A DNA stretch of 64,000 nt, taken from contig OZ251225.1 of the NCBI GenBank assembly GCA_965240325.2, forward strand, positions 868,001 through 932,000, written 5' to 3'. This DNA comes from Rebecca billardiae RCC1528 (taxonomy: Eukaryota; Haptophyta). Made by a program: the position numbers and the translations under genes. Below are positions 39,677 through 49,313 of this stretch, one piece after another. Each line of letters opens with the position of its first letter. Position 1 is the stretch's first letter. The notes under the pieces are model-generated. The model was not told the DNA's origin and did no database searches. It worked only from the letters and a program-made list of their open reading frames with translations.

Positions 39677-40537
39677 TCAGCCCGAAGCCGGCTCCGCATC
39701 GGTGCCGCCGCCACCCGCGCCCGCGGGCGCGCGTCGCTTCTCCGGCGGCGGCGCGGCCAGTCGGATCCCATCCTCTGGGATCAGCTCTCGCACCCATGTC
39801 TTGAGCGCCCACAGCGTGCCCAGGATCACGCCGATCGTGGCGACGGCCTTGGCTGAGTCGACGGCGTCGTCGGTGAGCTGCTCGCGGTGGGGAATGGCGT
39901 CGCGGACTGCCGTAAGCCCCGCGCTGGACGCCCAAGCGGCGAGCTCGGGCAGCAGTGCGCTCAGGCGTGCGGCCCACGCCGTCGCGCGGGCGCGCGCGTT
40001 GCCCCACGTGCCCGTGGCGGTGAACATGATCGCCTGCACCGCGCAGAAGTAGGCCGCGTACCGCGCGAGGGATGGCTTGCGAGGCGTCCGCGGGACAGCG
40101 GGCGGCGGAGGAGCCGTCGCAGGAGCCGCCGCCTGCACCGGCGGACCCCGTGCGCGCGTGTTGCTCGCGCCTGTGCTGCGCGGAGTTGTGGCGAGCCGTA
40201 TCCCGTCGGCGGGGATGAGAGCGCGGATGCGGTCCTGCAAGGCCCATATGGCGAGCAGCACGACTGTTATCGCCGCGACCGCTGCGAGCGAGTCGTCCTC
40301 GTCGGCGGCGGCGAGCGGTTCGCGGTCGCGCAAGCCAGCGCCCAGCCCGAGAAGCGCGCGCGCGCGCGTTATGCTCGCCGTCGCCCTGGCGTAGGCGCCG
40401 TCCCATCGACCAGTCGCGGTGAGCATGACCACCTGCACCGCGCCAAACATGGCGACATGGCACGTGAGCGCAGACGGCCGCCAGCGCGGCTTTGGCGCCG
40501 ATTCGCCCGCGCGCTCCGTGGCGGCATCGGCAGGCAT
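39677..40537 (-). CDS. Membrane protein made of two tandem copies of one domain
   Basis: 286 residues, no known family recognised. Two internally homologous halves: repeat 1 about residues 24-120 (VAMFGAVQVVMLTATGRWDG ... ATASITRARALL ... AVAAITVVLLAIWALQDRIR, ALIPADGIRLATTP), repeat 2 about 160-270 (AAYFCAVQAIMFTATGTWGN ... ATAWAARLSALL ... AVATIGVILGTLWALKTWVR, ELIPEDGIRLAAPP). Each half has two hydrophobic helices, at its start and end, separated by an Ala/Arg-rich region, so four membrane spans are plausible. The halves are joined by a Pro/Ala linker of ~35 residues. The ...LIP(A/E)DGIRLA... closing motif is the best conserved. Function unknown. Confidence 0.6.
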   Translation of the reverse strand: MPADAATERAGESAPKPRWRPSALTCHVAMFGAVQVVMLTATGRWDGAYARATASITRARALLGLGAGLRDREPLAAADEDDSLAAVAAITVVLLAIWALQDRIRALIPADGIRLATTPRSTGASNTRARGPPVQAAAPATAPPPPAVPRTPRKPSLARYAAYFCAVQAIMFTATGTWGNARARATAWAARLSALLPELAAWASSAGLTAVRDAIPHREQLTDDAVDSAKAVATIGVILGTLWALKTWVRELIPEDGIRLAAPPPEKRRAPAGAGGGGTDAEPASG

Positions 40538-40683
40538 ACTGCCGAGATGCGTCCGCCCACCTGATCAAGAGCGAAGCTGCACAGAGCCTGGAAAGTGGAA
40601 AGGCGGAAAGCCGGTCCTGGGCAGGCGGTGGCCGAGCGGGAGCTGGGCGTCCGCGTCAGCGCGTGGCGTCGTCACGACGCAGC

Positions 40684-41285
40684 ATGGACGCGTCTGCGGA
40701 GGAGGCGCTCGCGGCGCACCTGCTCGGCGCGCTGGGCGGCGAGCCAGCGGCGCGGCTGGCGCACGAGCGCGCGCTGCAGGCGGCGCAGGCGCAGCCCGGC
40801 GCGCTCGTCCCGCTCCTATCCGCCGCCTCGCGCGCCTCGCTCCCGCCGGACGCGCGGCTGCTCGCCGCGCTGTGCGCCAAGCACGCGATCGAGCAGCGCT
40901 GGTCGCCGCGCGGCGGCCACGCGGCCGGCGCGGCGGCCGCGCTCAGCCCCGAGGAGAAGGCGGCCGTGCGTTCGCGCCTGCTCGTCCTCGCCGTCGACGC
41001 GGGCGCCGACCCGCGCGTCGCCGCGCACGCCGCGCTCGCGCTCGCGCGGGTGTCGCGCACCGACGGCGCCGCCGCGGGCTTCCCCGAGCTGCTGCCTGCG
41101 CTGGTCGAGGCGTCGCGCCGCGCGGACGACGCGCAGAGCGTGCAGGGGCTGCGCGCGCTGCACCGCGTCGTGAAGGAGCTCGCCTCGCGCCGGCTGCTGC
41201 CGCACAAGCGCGAGCTGTGCTCGCTCGCGCCCGAGCTGTCCGCGGCCGTGCGCTCGCTCTGGGAGCGGCACGCGTCCGCGGCGCT

Positions 41286-41318
<33 letters not shown>

Positions 41319-43920
41319 TCGCGCGCTCGGGCTGGAGGGCGCGGCGCTGTGCGTCAAGGCGATGCGCCAGCTCCTCGTCCACGGCCACGTCTCGCTCCGC
41401 GCCTCCACCTCGGCGCACGCGGACGCGGCGCGCGAGCACGCTGACGCGCTCTCACGCTCGCTCGGCGCGCTCCCGCCGCTGCTGAGCGGCGAGGCGGAGG
41501 AGCGCGCGGCGGCGCTGGCGCGCGCGACGCTCAAGCTCGTGGCGGGGGTGCACGAGCGCCACGGCGCCGCCGCGCTCGGCGAGGCCGGCGCGGCCGCCGC
41601 CGTGCGCTTCGCGCACGGCGTGGTGGTGGGCAGCGGCGACGGAGCGGCGCTCGGGTGGGCGGGCGCGGCCGGCGCGCGCGCGGAGAGACTGTGGGCACGG
41701 TGCGCCACGCTGCTCGCGCGCGTGCTCGGCGCGCCGGACGACGAGGGCGGCGCGCCGAGCGCGGCCGCGCCCGACGCGCCGCCGCCGTGGGGCGCGCGCG
41801 CGCGCGCCGAGCTCGTCGCGAGCGGCGGCGTGGGCGCGCTCGCGCGCGCGCTCGTCACAACCGGGCTGCCGCTGCGCGCCGCCGACTGGGACGAATGGAC
41901 CGAGGAGCCCGAGGAGGTGGTGGGCGCGGAGCTCGCGGCGGCGGCGGCGGCGGCGGACGTCGCGGCCGCCGCGGCGAGCGGCGGCGCCGGCGCGCAGCTC
42001 GACGCGGCCTCCGTCGAGGCGCTCGCCGAGTCGCCCGCGCCGCGCGACGCGGCGCGATTCGGTCTGCTCGCGCTCGGCGGCGCGGCGGACGCGGGCGTGC
42101 GTGGCGCCGCGCAGGCGGCCGTGCTGGCGCTCGCCGAGGCGACGGCGGGCGCGACGGCGGGCGACGAGGGCGAGCACGCGAGCGTCGCGCGCGACGCCGC
42201 GCTCCACGGCGCGCTGCTCGCGCTCGCGCCGGACGCGCGCGCGGCTGACGCGCGGCTGCGCGCGCTGCGCGCGGCGGTGGGCGCGGCCGGCGCGGCGCGG
42301 CGAGGCGGCGCGCGGCGCGCGGCCGCGCTCGCGCGCATGCGCGGCGCGTGGGCCGCGACGATCGCGCTGGGCGGCGGCTGGCTCGGCGACGACGCGGATG
42401 GCGCGGACGCGCGCGCTACGCTCGAGCTCGTCGCCGCGCTCGTCGCCGACCCCGACGCCGCCGTCGCGCTCGCCGCGGTCGCGGCGGTGCGCGCATCTCT
42501 CGACTCGAGGGCGGCCGGCGGCGCCGCGGCCGCGGAGCGCGCGGCCGCGCTCAGCCGCGCGGCGCTGGAGCCGCTGCTGCGCGCGGCGGCGACGGGCGCC
42601 GACGCGGGCGGCCTCGCGCGCGCGGACGCGCGCTGGCGCGTGCTCGCCGTCCTGCCGCGCGCGCTCGAGGCGGCGTGCCCGCCCGGCGCGGCGGAGGCGA
42701 TCGGCGCGGGCGATGCGGCCGCGGCCGACGCGGCCGCGCCCGCGGCGCACGCGTGCGTGCGCGCGCTCGGCGCGCTCTGGGCTGCGGCGGCGAGCGAGCA
42801 GCTGCTGGCCGAGGCGACGGCGGACCTGGCGGCGAGCGCGCTGCGGCTGTGCGGGCCCGCCCTCGCGCACGCCGCCGTCGACGCCGCGACGCCGCTCATC
42901 GCCGCGTCGGTCCACGCCTCCGCCGGCGTCGGGCTCGTCGAGCGCGGCGTCGCGCTGTGGCTTGCCGCGCTGGCGTGTGCAGTGCGAGCGCCCGGCGGCG
43001 GCGCCGCGCTGCTGGGCGGCGGGCTGGGCGCGCTCGCGCCGCGCGCGCTGGCGCTCGCGGCCGAGTCGGCGGGCGAGGCGGAGCACGCGCGCGCCGCGTA
43101 CCACGTCCTCGGCTGGTACGTGCTGCTCGGCGGCTCGGCGGCGGTGAGCGCGCAGCTCGGCGACGCTGTCGCGCGCGCGCTCGCTGTCGCGGCCGACGCG
43201 GCGTCCGCGGGCGACGCGCGCGGGCGGCGCGGCGTGCTCGCCGCGCTCGAGCTCGCGGACGCGTGCCTCCGCGTCGCGCCCGACGCGGCGCCCGGCGCGC
43301 TCGCGCCCGCGCTGGCCGGCGCGCTGCGCGCACTCGCCGCCGCCGCCGCCGCGCCGCCGCGCGCAGGCGCGGACGAGCTCCTGCTCGGCGGGTGCGCGTG
43401 CGTCGCCGCGCGGCTGTGCTGGGCGCGGCCTGACGCGCTGGCCGAGCTGCTGGCGCGCGCGGGCGCGCCGCTCGAGGCGCTCGTGGACGGCTGGCTCGAG
43501 GCGGCCGAGTGCGTGGTCCTCGCGCGCGGCCGCGCGCTCTGCGCCGCCGCGCTGCTGCGCCTCGCCGTGCACACGGATGCGGCGCGCTCGCGCGCGCCGC
43601 CTGTCCTCGCGTACGCTGCCGGCGTCGTCTGCGACGCGCGCGCGCGCGACGCGCGGCCGGGCGGAGGCGGCGGCGGCGCGGCGGCGGCGCGCGCGGGCGG
43701 GCCGTTCGGCGCGGCGCTCGACGCGCGCGCGCCCGACGATCTCGGCAGCGGCGGGGCGGCCTCGCGCGCGCTGCGCGACGCGGTGGATGCGCTGGGCGGC
43801 GAGGCGGCGCTCGCGGCCCTCGAGCCCCACGTCGCGCAACAGCTGAGGCTCGCGCTCAGCGCGCCCGAGGTGGAGGCCGCGACGACGACTGCGACGCCGC
43901 AGGCAGGGGGCGCGCCGTGA
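40684..43920 (+). CDS. Importin-11-like karyopherin-beta (HEAT-repeat nuclear import receptor)
   Basis: 1078 residues from ATG 40684 (MDASAEEALAAHLLG), single exon. Karyopherins of this size carry cargo through nuclear pores under Ran control. The N-terminal ~180 residues follow the importin-11/Kap120 pattern: paired importin-beta N-terminal helices, LLAALCAKHAIEQRW, LSPEEKAAVRSRLLVL, IAKVARxD-equivalent ALALARVSRTDGAAAGFPEL, and LRALHRVVKELASRRLLPHKRELCSLAPEL. A poly-Gly insertion (41284-41315) follows SLWERHASAAL. DEWTEEPEEVVGAEL around residue 405 is the acidic 'W..DPEE' segment common to importins. The rest is Ala-saturated helical repeats. GC content approaches 80-90%, giving long antisense ORFs that are not genes. 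Confidence 0.75.
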
Positions 43921-44948
43921 GGGTCACGCCGCACTAGACTCTACGGCCTCTCACACCTGGCCAGGCGTACGGTGACACTAGCGCGAGCTACTGCCACTGG
44001 CAGGCTGGCAGCAGCGCGCGTGCTGCGTCAGAGTCTGCGGTATTGTCATAGTCCGGTAGCCATTAATCATTATGCCTGCCAGGTCAAGGTGTCTATGACT
44101 ACTATGGTCATGGAGCGCTCCGGTTGGAACTTGAGCGGGGGTGGAACTTGACCCCACATTCTGAGCAAGCGCTCGCTTCGCGGTGCGGCAGGCCTTGGAT
44201 AGACCAGGCAGACATGTCGCGACCGCATTACCGGGCCATGCGCGCACCACATCGTCGACAAGCGCAGAGCGGGCGCGCGGGAGTTTGACCAACTCGTGTA
44301 CCTTCTTGCAAGCACCAGCGGCGATGTCGCAAGCCGAACCTTGACCAGCCGTGGAACTTGAGCTGGTCGGCAGCAAAACACCGCATGGCCCCGGATCAAG
44401 TTAGCAGCGTGCGAGGAGGAGGCACGGTGCGCGTCCGCGGCTGGCGAGAGGCGTCCGGATCGTGCCGTTCTCGGCCGCGCCCGCGCGCTTCCCGCCGCCA
44501 CGGGCCCCGTGTACGCCCGTCGTCGCCCTCGCCGCGTGGGCGCCAAACCGGGCTCAAGTTCCAACGAGCGCTCCATATTTATAATTCTGTGTAGACAATA
44601 GATGATGATAGGTAGGGTCAGGGTGAGCAATCTGAGAATCCTCGGAAGATTTGGTTGGTTCGGTTCAGAAAAAAAAACCCTTGGGAAACCCTGGCAAAAG
44701 CCTGAAACGCGGAAGATTGCTGTCCTCGAAGCACTGAACTTGGACATAGGACGTTGAGGCCAAGTTAAAAGCGCCTCGCTATATCTTGCGTGGAATCAGG
44801 CTCGCTCTCAGAGGATTCTGAGCGCTTTTATTGTGGGAAGGTTCGTCCGCCGACAGATCAAACGTGCGACCCGACCCTTGCAACACTCGTCCGGGACAGC
44901 TGGACCAAGCGGTGCAACGACAGTGCCGAGCCACCCTGAACGACCTCT
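43921..44948. other. Gene-free interval with a candidate MITE
   Basis: Besides the 44111-44575 inverted-repeat element, the words GGAACTTGA/G recur at 44143, 44352 and 44735. 44560-44760 is relatively AT-rich with an A9 run at 44669. No gene supported. Confidence 0.4.
44111..44575. mobile_element. Candidate MITE with ~24-bp terminal inverted repeats
   Basis: Left end 44111-44136 (TGGAGCGCTC, CG, GTTGGAACTTGAGC) and right end 44552-44575 are inverted copies, the left carrying a 2-base insertion. Length 465 bp, no ORF with family resemblance. No clear target duplication (flanks TATGGTCA and TATTTATA share only TAT), so boundaries are provisional. Confidence 0.5.
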
Positions 44949-46154
44949 TTGGCCACGAGACCTCCGCGGCGGCGATTCGTTCGCCGCGAGGTCGCCGAGG
45001 GAGAGTCGCCCACGGTTTGCGTGGCGAGCGAGCCCGACGCTGCGCACATCGAGTACGCCGACGCCGCGATCGTCGAGCGGCCCGCGAGCGAAGCGTCGGA
45101 GCTGACGCCGATGCCGGAAGTGTCGGCACCTGCGCCCGCACCGGCCGTCTCGGTGGGCTCGCCTGCCGACGATGCGGCGCTAGCCGCGGGGGTCGCGGCA
45201 GCGCCCGCCACCTCGGATATCATCCCCATAGGTCCTCCAGCCGCGACGTCCCACTCCATCTCCACGCGCGACCCCGACACGGACGCCGGCTCCGAGCCGC
45301 GCGGCAGCACGCGCAAGTACGGCATCAAGTACAAGGGCGTGTACGCGTGCAAGGACTCGGGCGGCAAGTGCTGGCAGGCGCAGATTAGCATTCGCGGCTC
45401 AACGCACCACCTCGGCGTCTTCCACTCCGCCGAGGACGCGGCGCGCGCGTACGACGAGCAGGCGCGCGCACTGCAGCGCCAGCCCAACTTCCCGCTCGCC
45501 GAGGGCGAGGAGCCGCCGCCGCCGCCGCAGCCGCGCTCGGGGCGCAAGCGCAAGCTGCACGGCGTGGGCGCCGACGTGAGTCCGCCTGGCGTGGCCGAGC
45601 GAGGAGCGCTCGCGTGTGGCGCCCACGCCGCGGAGCAGGGGCCGCTCTGGGTGCGCCACCCCATTGACCAGCAGCAGCTCAGCGCCTTCTGGCACGGCAC
45701 GGGCGTCGCTGGCGCGGGCGCCGGCGCCGGCGCCGCGCCGCCCGCTCAGCCGCTCTCGCCGCACAAGTCGAGCAGCGTGGTGGTGTCATCGGCGGCCGCG
45801 CCGGCAAACGGTGCCCTGCCCATGTATGGCGGCATGATGCCCGCTGGGTACGCGCCAGCGCTCAACGCGCTGGCACAGCAGCAGCTCATGCTGCGCGCGC
45901 TCGCGCAAGGAGCAGCTTGCGCGCACGCCGGCGGCGCCTCGGCGGGTCAGAACAGCCCGCGCGAAAGCGCCACAGCGCGTAGTGGCGTCAGCGGCCCAGC
46001 GCCCGTGAGTGCATCCGCCGCGCCAACCGATGGCGCGGCAGCGCTACTCATGGCCGCGGCATACGCCAGGGAGCACCAGGCCCTCTCGGCGGGCCCGTGC
46101 CCACCGGCCGTCATGGGGCACGCGGCGGCGCCGACTCCGAGCCACTTGGCGTGA
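44949..46154 (+). CDS. AP2-domain protein 1
   Basis: 401 residues, probable DNA-binding transcription regulator. A single AP2 domain at about residues 119-180: RKYGIKYKGVYACKDSGGKC, WQAQISIRGSTHHLGVFHSA, EDAARAYDEQARALQ, NFP. It keeps the YKGV start, WQAQI strand, LGxF turn and AARAYD helix of the fold. A basic RSGRKRKLHG patch follows. Near residue 235 is WVRHPIDQQQLSAFWHGTGV, a motif shared with the paralog at 51196-52431. The C-terminus is Ala/Gly/Ser/Pro-rich. The N-terminus before AP2 is acidic and low complexity. Plant AP2/ERF names should not be carried over; algal AP2 proteins form separate groups. Confidence 0.85.
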   Translation: MATRPPRRRFVRREVAEGESPTVCVASEPDAAHIEYADAAIVERPASEASELTPMPEVSAPAPAPAVSVGSPADDAALAAGVAAAPATSDIIPIGPPAATSHSISTRDPDTDAGSEPRGSTRKYGIKYKGVYACKDSGGKCWQAQISIRGSTHHLGVFHSAEDAARAYDEQARALQRQPNFPLAEGEEPPPPPQPRSGRKRKLHGVGADVSPPGVAERGALACGAHAAEQGPLWVRHPIDQQQLSAFWHGTGVAGAGAGAGAAPPAQPLSPHKSSSVVVSSAAAPANGALPMYGGMMPAGYAPALNALAQQQLMLRALAQGAACAHAGGASAGQNSPRESATARSGVSGPAPVSASAAPTDGAAALLMAAAYAREHQALSAGPCPPAVMGHAAAPTPSHLA

Positions 46155-47043
46155 CCCTAGCTACGCGCGACCGAGGGCTCGTGAGGCGTGCCGGCGTGAC
46201 GCTGTCGACGGGCTCATGGTGAACATTCGGCGCAGCCGCCAGCCGGCGCGGCGGAGCCTGCCGTGCTCGGGATCGGCCGACGAGCACCACGCCATTGCGC
46301 CGGTGCGTTCAACTTCGACTTGGCCAACAGAACGTTCACGTTGTCCAAACGGACGTGGTCTGACTAACAGCTGCGTGATCCGCGCCGCACCGCCTCCGCA
46401 GCCGGGAGCCGTCGCGCCGTCGGGCCTGACTTGGCTGCCCGGTGCCCCGGGCGCGGCCCGAGTGAGTGCCCGAGTCGCCTCGCAGCTCGCCCTGCCGCCT
46501 GCGGCCTGGTGCCTCGGTGACGGTCCGGCGTCATCGCGGTCAGCGGCACTCCGAGGAGTCAGGGTGAGGGTCCGGCACGGCGGGCCACGGACACTCGCAG
46601 GCGGCACTGCTGATTGGAGTTCCGTGCGGGCCGCGCGGTGCCGGCTGCCGCGCGCGGCACGGCTATCTCCACCGCCGCCAACTAGCGGCCGGCAAGACTG
46701 CACGTCACATGATGCTCAAAGCTTGAAACACTTCAGGCGACGGATGGACCAAGGACCCCAGTTTCTCCCGGGTAACAATTCCTCTAACTATTACTCACCC
46801 CCGTCGCGCCCGTGAAAAGTGTTACGGGCCGAGCGTAGCAGTAACATGTAACACTCTCACGCCGGACTCACGCCCGGACTGCGGGTGTCTGACCGAGCCG
46901 CACTCGCCGCCCGTGACTAAACGCCCTGGCTGAGCACACTGTCAGCCATCGTTTTCACTTGAGACCGTCGGTGGCGTCGGTCTCGGATTCTCGCGGCCCG
47001 TTGCCGGCCAGTCCGGGTCCGGGTCCGGGGCCGGGCGGGTGGC
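46155..47043. other. Gene-free interval before the primase element
   Basis: 46805-46855 holds AAGTGTTACGGG and AGTAACATGTAACACTCTC, diverged relatives of the GTGTTAC words of the neighbouring element, so the element's influence may begin here. No gene supported. Confidence 0.35.
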
Positions 47044-47436
47044 GTAACACGTAACAAGTCCGGCGCGGCGAGTCCGGGAGCCGACCGGTCCAGGTCCGGG
47101 GCGGGCGGGCCGCCCGGGCCGGGCCCGGGAGGAGGCCCCCTGTAACAGCTGTAACACCGTAACACGTAACACAATGGCGCCGCTCGGCCGCGGCCCGTCG
47201 GCCCGGTGAAAAAATGGCGGCGGGGCGCGCGGCGCGCAGCGTCGCGCTCGGTGCGCTCGGCGGGGCTCGAGGAACGACTGCGGACGGGCGAGCGCGCACG
47301 GGCGCGAGCACGAGTCGCGTCGCCCGCGCCCCTCCCCGAGCGACCTGCCGCCGCGTCTCGCGACGATGGCGCAGTGGCCGCTCGTCCGTGGCCGCGTGAA
47401 AAAATGGCGGCGGGGCGCGCGGCGCGCAGCGTCGCG
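47044..47436 (+). repeat. Left inverted arm of the primase element
   Basis: Contains two GTAACACGTAACA units (47044, 47158), the GC-rich block between them, and two copies (47206 and 47396) of GTGAAAAAATGGCGGCGGGG separated by ~190 bases. Complementary to 48921-49313. Confidence 0.8.
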
Positions 47437-48657
47437 CGCCCAGGCGAGGCGTGCACGCACGAGGTTGTGTTCCTGGCAAGTGGCTCGCAGCGTACGTTCG
47501 GCGGCCGGCTGCACGTGCCGAGCAGCCGCCTGCGCGAGCTCGATGCACTCGTGGCCGCGCAGCACTTGGTGCACGGCGCGCGCGCGCCCATGGTGGTCGA
47601 GGCGCTCGGCGCGCGCGCGCGCTTCGTCGTCGATGTGGACTGCGCCTTCAGCACCGCGCCCTCCCCCTCGGACGTGGCCGCACTGCTCGTCGGCCTCTAC
47701 CGCGTCGCGGAGGAGCATCTGCCCGTGCCCGTTCCCGTGGCTGGGCGCGTCGTGTACGTCTCGGCGCGCGCGCCCAGCCCCGCGACCGCCGCCGGCTCGG
47801 CGCCGGGCGTGCGCCGAGCCGGGATTCACGCGACATGGAACGACTCGGCCATCGTCTCGGCCGCTGAGGCGGCGCGCATCGCGCGCGTCCTGCTCGACTG
47901 GGCGCGCTCGCAGCCGCGGCCGCCGTGCTGGCACAAGCTCGAGATCGACTGCAGCATCTACGGGGCGGGCCTGCGCCTGCCGTTCACGGCCAAGTCGGAC
48001 GGCGGCCCGCCCTACCTGCCGGCAGCCGTCGTCGCCGCCGACGAGCACGGCGCCGTGCGCTGCGCGTGGCTCGACGCGCTGCCTGCGCAGCACGCGCTGC
48101 GGCGGCTCGCGGCGGATGGCGCGCGCTGGCTCTCTCGCGCGCGGCTGCGCACCGAGCTGGTCGAGTGGAGCGCGCCGCCGCCCGCGCCCGGCCGACCGGC
48201 TGTGCCGGCGACGAGCGCCGCCGGTCGCGATGCGGCGGCCGGCGCGCGGCGCGCGGCGCTGGTCGGCTGGCTCAACGAGCAGCTGCACGCGCACGCACGA
48301 GTCTCTGGCTCGGCCGAGCGCTGGCCGCGCATCGTGCAGGTGTTTGCTGGGAGCACGGCGCACGGCCCGGTCGCGACGTGCTCGACCGCCAGCAGGTGGT
48401 GCGAGTGCAAGGGCGCCGAGCACGCGCGACGCACCGTCTTCTACTTCGCCAAGTCCGACGGCCTCGACCTGTGCTGCGCCGACGAGGCGTGCGTGCCAGC
48501 GCGCGGCGCCGGGTACGCGCGCGCCGTCTGCCTGCGCAGCATGCTCTTCTGCGCGGGCGGCGGCCGCACGGGCGCGCCGCCCCGCATCGCCGAGTTTGCC
48601 TCGCGCTTCCACGCCGCGTTCGCCAGCGGCCGTGCCGCGATGGGCCCGGCGCGTTGA
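47404..48657 (+). CDS. Archaeo-eukaryotic primase (AEP)-like protein with C-terminal zinc-binding motif
   Basis: 417 residues from ATG 47404; the frame stays open to 47206, but that part is the arm repeat. Landmarks of the AEP/PrimPol-D5 clade: strand-D-x-D motif ARFVVDVDCAFSTAP (metal ligands), RRAGIHATWNDSAIVSAAEA matching 'G.HL.W.D..V', then WHKLEIDCSIYGAGLRLPFT followed by AKSDGG, matching the 'D.SVY..GLRMP.S.K' block that carries the third acidic/basic catalytic positions. The C-terminus has CECKGAEHARRTVFYFAKSD and LCCADEACV, the 'C..H...N.(I/V)Y(F/Y)......C....C' zinc motif of UL52/PrimPol-type primases. No helicase domain is attached, unlike most viral D5-type primases. It would synthesise primers on DNA; the role in the element is inferred to be its replication. 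Confidence 0.65.
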   Translation: MAAGRAARSVARPGEACTHEVVFLASGSQRTFGGRLHVPSSRLRELDALVAAQHLVHGARAPMVVEALGARARFVVDVDCAFSTAPSPSDVAALLVGLYRVAEEHLPVPVPVAGRVVYVSARAPSPATAAGSAPGVRRAGIHATWNDSAIVSAAEAARIARVLLDWARSQPRPPCWHKLEIDCSIYGAGLRLPFTAKSDGGPPYLPAAVVAADEHGAVRCAWLDALPAQHALRRLAADGARWLSRARLRTELVEWSAPPPAPGRPAVPATSAAGRDAAAGARRAALVGWLNEQLHAHARVSGSAERWPRIVQVFAGSTAHGPVATCSTASRWCECKGAEHARRTVFYFAKSDGLDLCCADEACVPARGAGYARAVCLRSMLFCAGGGRTGAPPRIAEFASRFHAAFASGRAAMGPAR

Positions 48658-48920
48658 CGACGCGGCGGCCGTGCAGCGCGCATGCGCCCGCGCGCCGTCG
48701 CCGTCGCCGCCGCCGCCGCCCCGCCGCCGCCGCCGCCGCCGCCGCGCCCACCTCGCGCCGTCGGCCGACGGGCTCGGCAAACGAGGCGGCGTGCAAACAA
48801 GGACTCGGCGCTCGCGCCGGGGTCGGTGCGGCGCGACGCCACGCGAACCGCCGCGGTGCTCGCGCCCGTGCGCGCTCGCCCGTCCGCGGGCGCTCCTCGA
48901 GCCCCGCCGAGCGCACCGAG
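48658..48920. other. Spacer between primase gene and right inverted arm
   Basis: GCC/CCG-rich stretch (48690-48760), then at 48858-48920 an extra partial copy of the arm's internal segment (GCTCGCGCCCGTGCGCGCTC ... CCGCCGAGCGCACCGAG), absent from the left side where the coding sequence takes over. Confidence 0.5.
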
Positions 48921-49313
48921 CGCGACGCTGCGCGCCGCGCGCCCCGCCGCCATTTTTTCACGCGGCCACGGACGAGCGTCCACACCGCCATCGTCGCGAG
49001 ACGCGGCGGCAGGTCGCTCGGGGAGGGGCGCGGGCGACGCGACTCGTGCTCGCGCCCGTGCGCGCTCGCCCGTCCGCGGGCGTTCCTCGAGCCCCGCCGA
49101 GCGCACCGAGCGCGACGCTGCGCGCCGCGCGCCCCGCCGCCATTTTTTCACCGGGCCGACGACGGGCCATGGCCGAGCGGCGCCATTGTGTTACGTGTTA
49201 CGGTGTTACAGCTGTAACAGGGGGGCCTCCTCCCGGGCCCGGCGGCCCGCCCGCCCCGGACCTGGACCGGTCGGCTCCCGGACTCGCCGCGCCGGACTTG
49301 TTACGTGTTACGG
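48921..49313 (-). repeat. Right inverted arm of the primase element
   Basis: Reverse complement of 47044-47436 with few differences. Carries CCCCGCCGCCATTTTTTCAC twice (about 48941 and 49131) and the first two units of the tandem array at its outer end. Confidence 0.8.

Noticed and set aside
40656-43934. Minus-strand frames of 1092 and 795 codons opposite the importin-like gene
   Set aside because: Ser/Ala- and Arg-rich antisense translations of a ~85% GC coding sequence; the plus strand carries recognisable karyopherin motifs.
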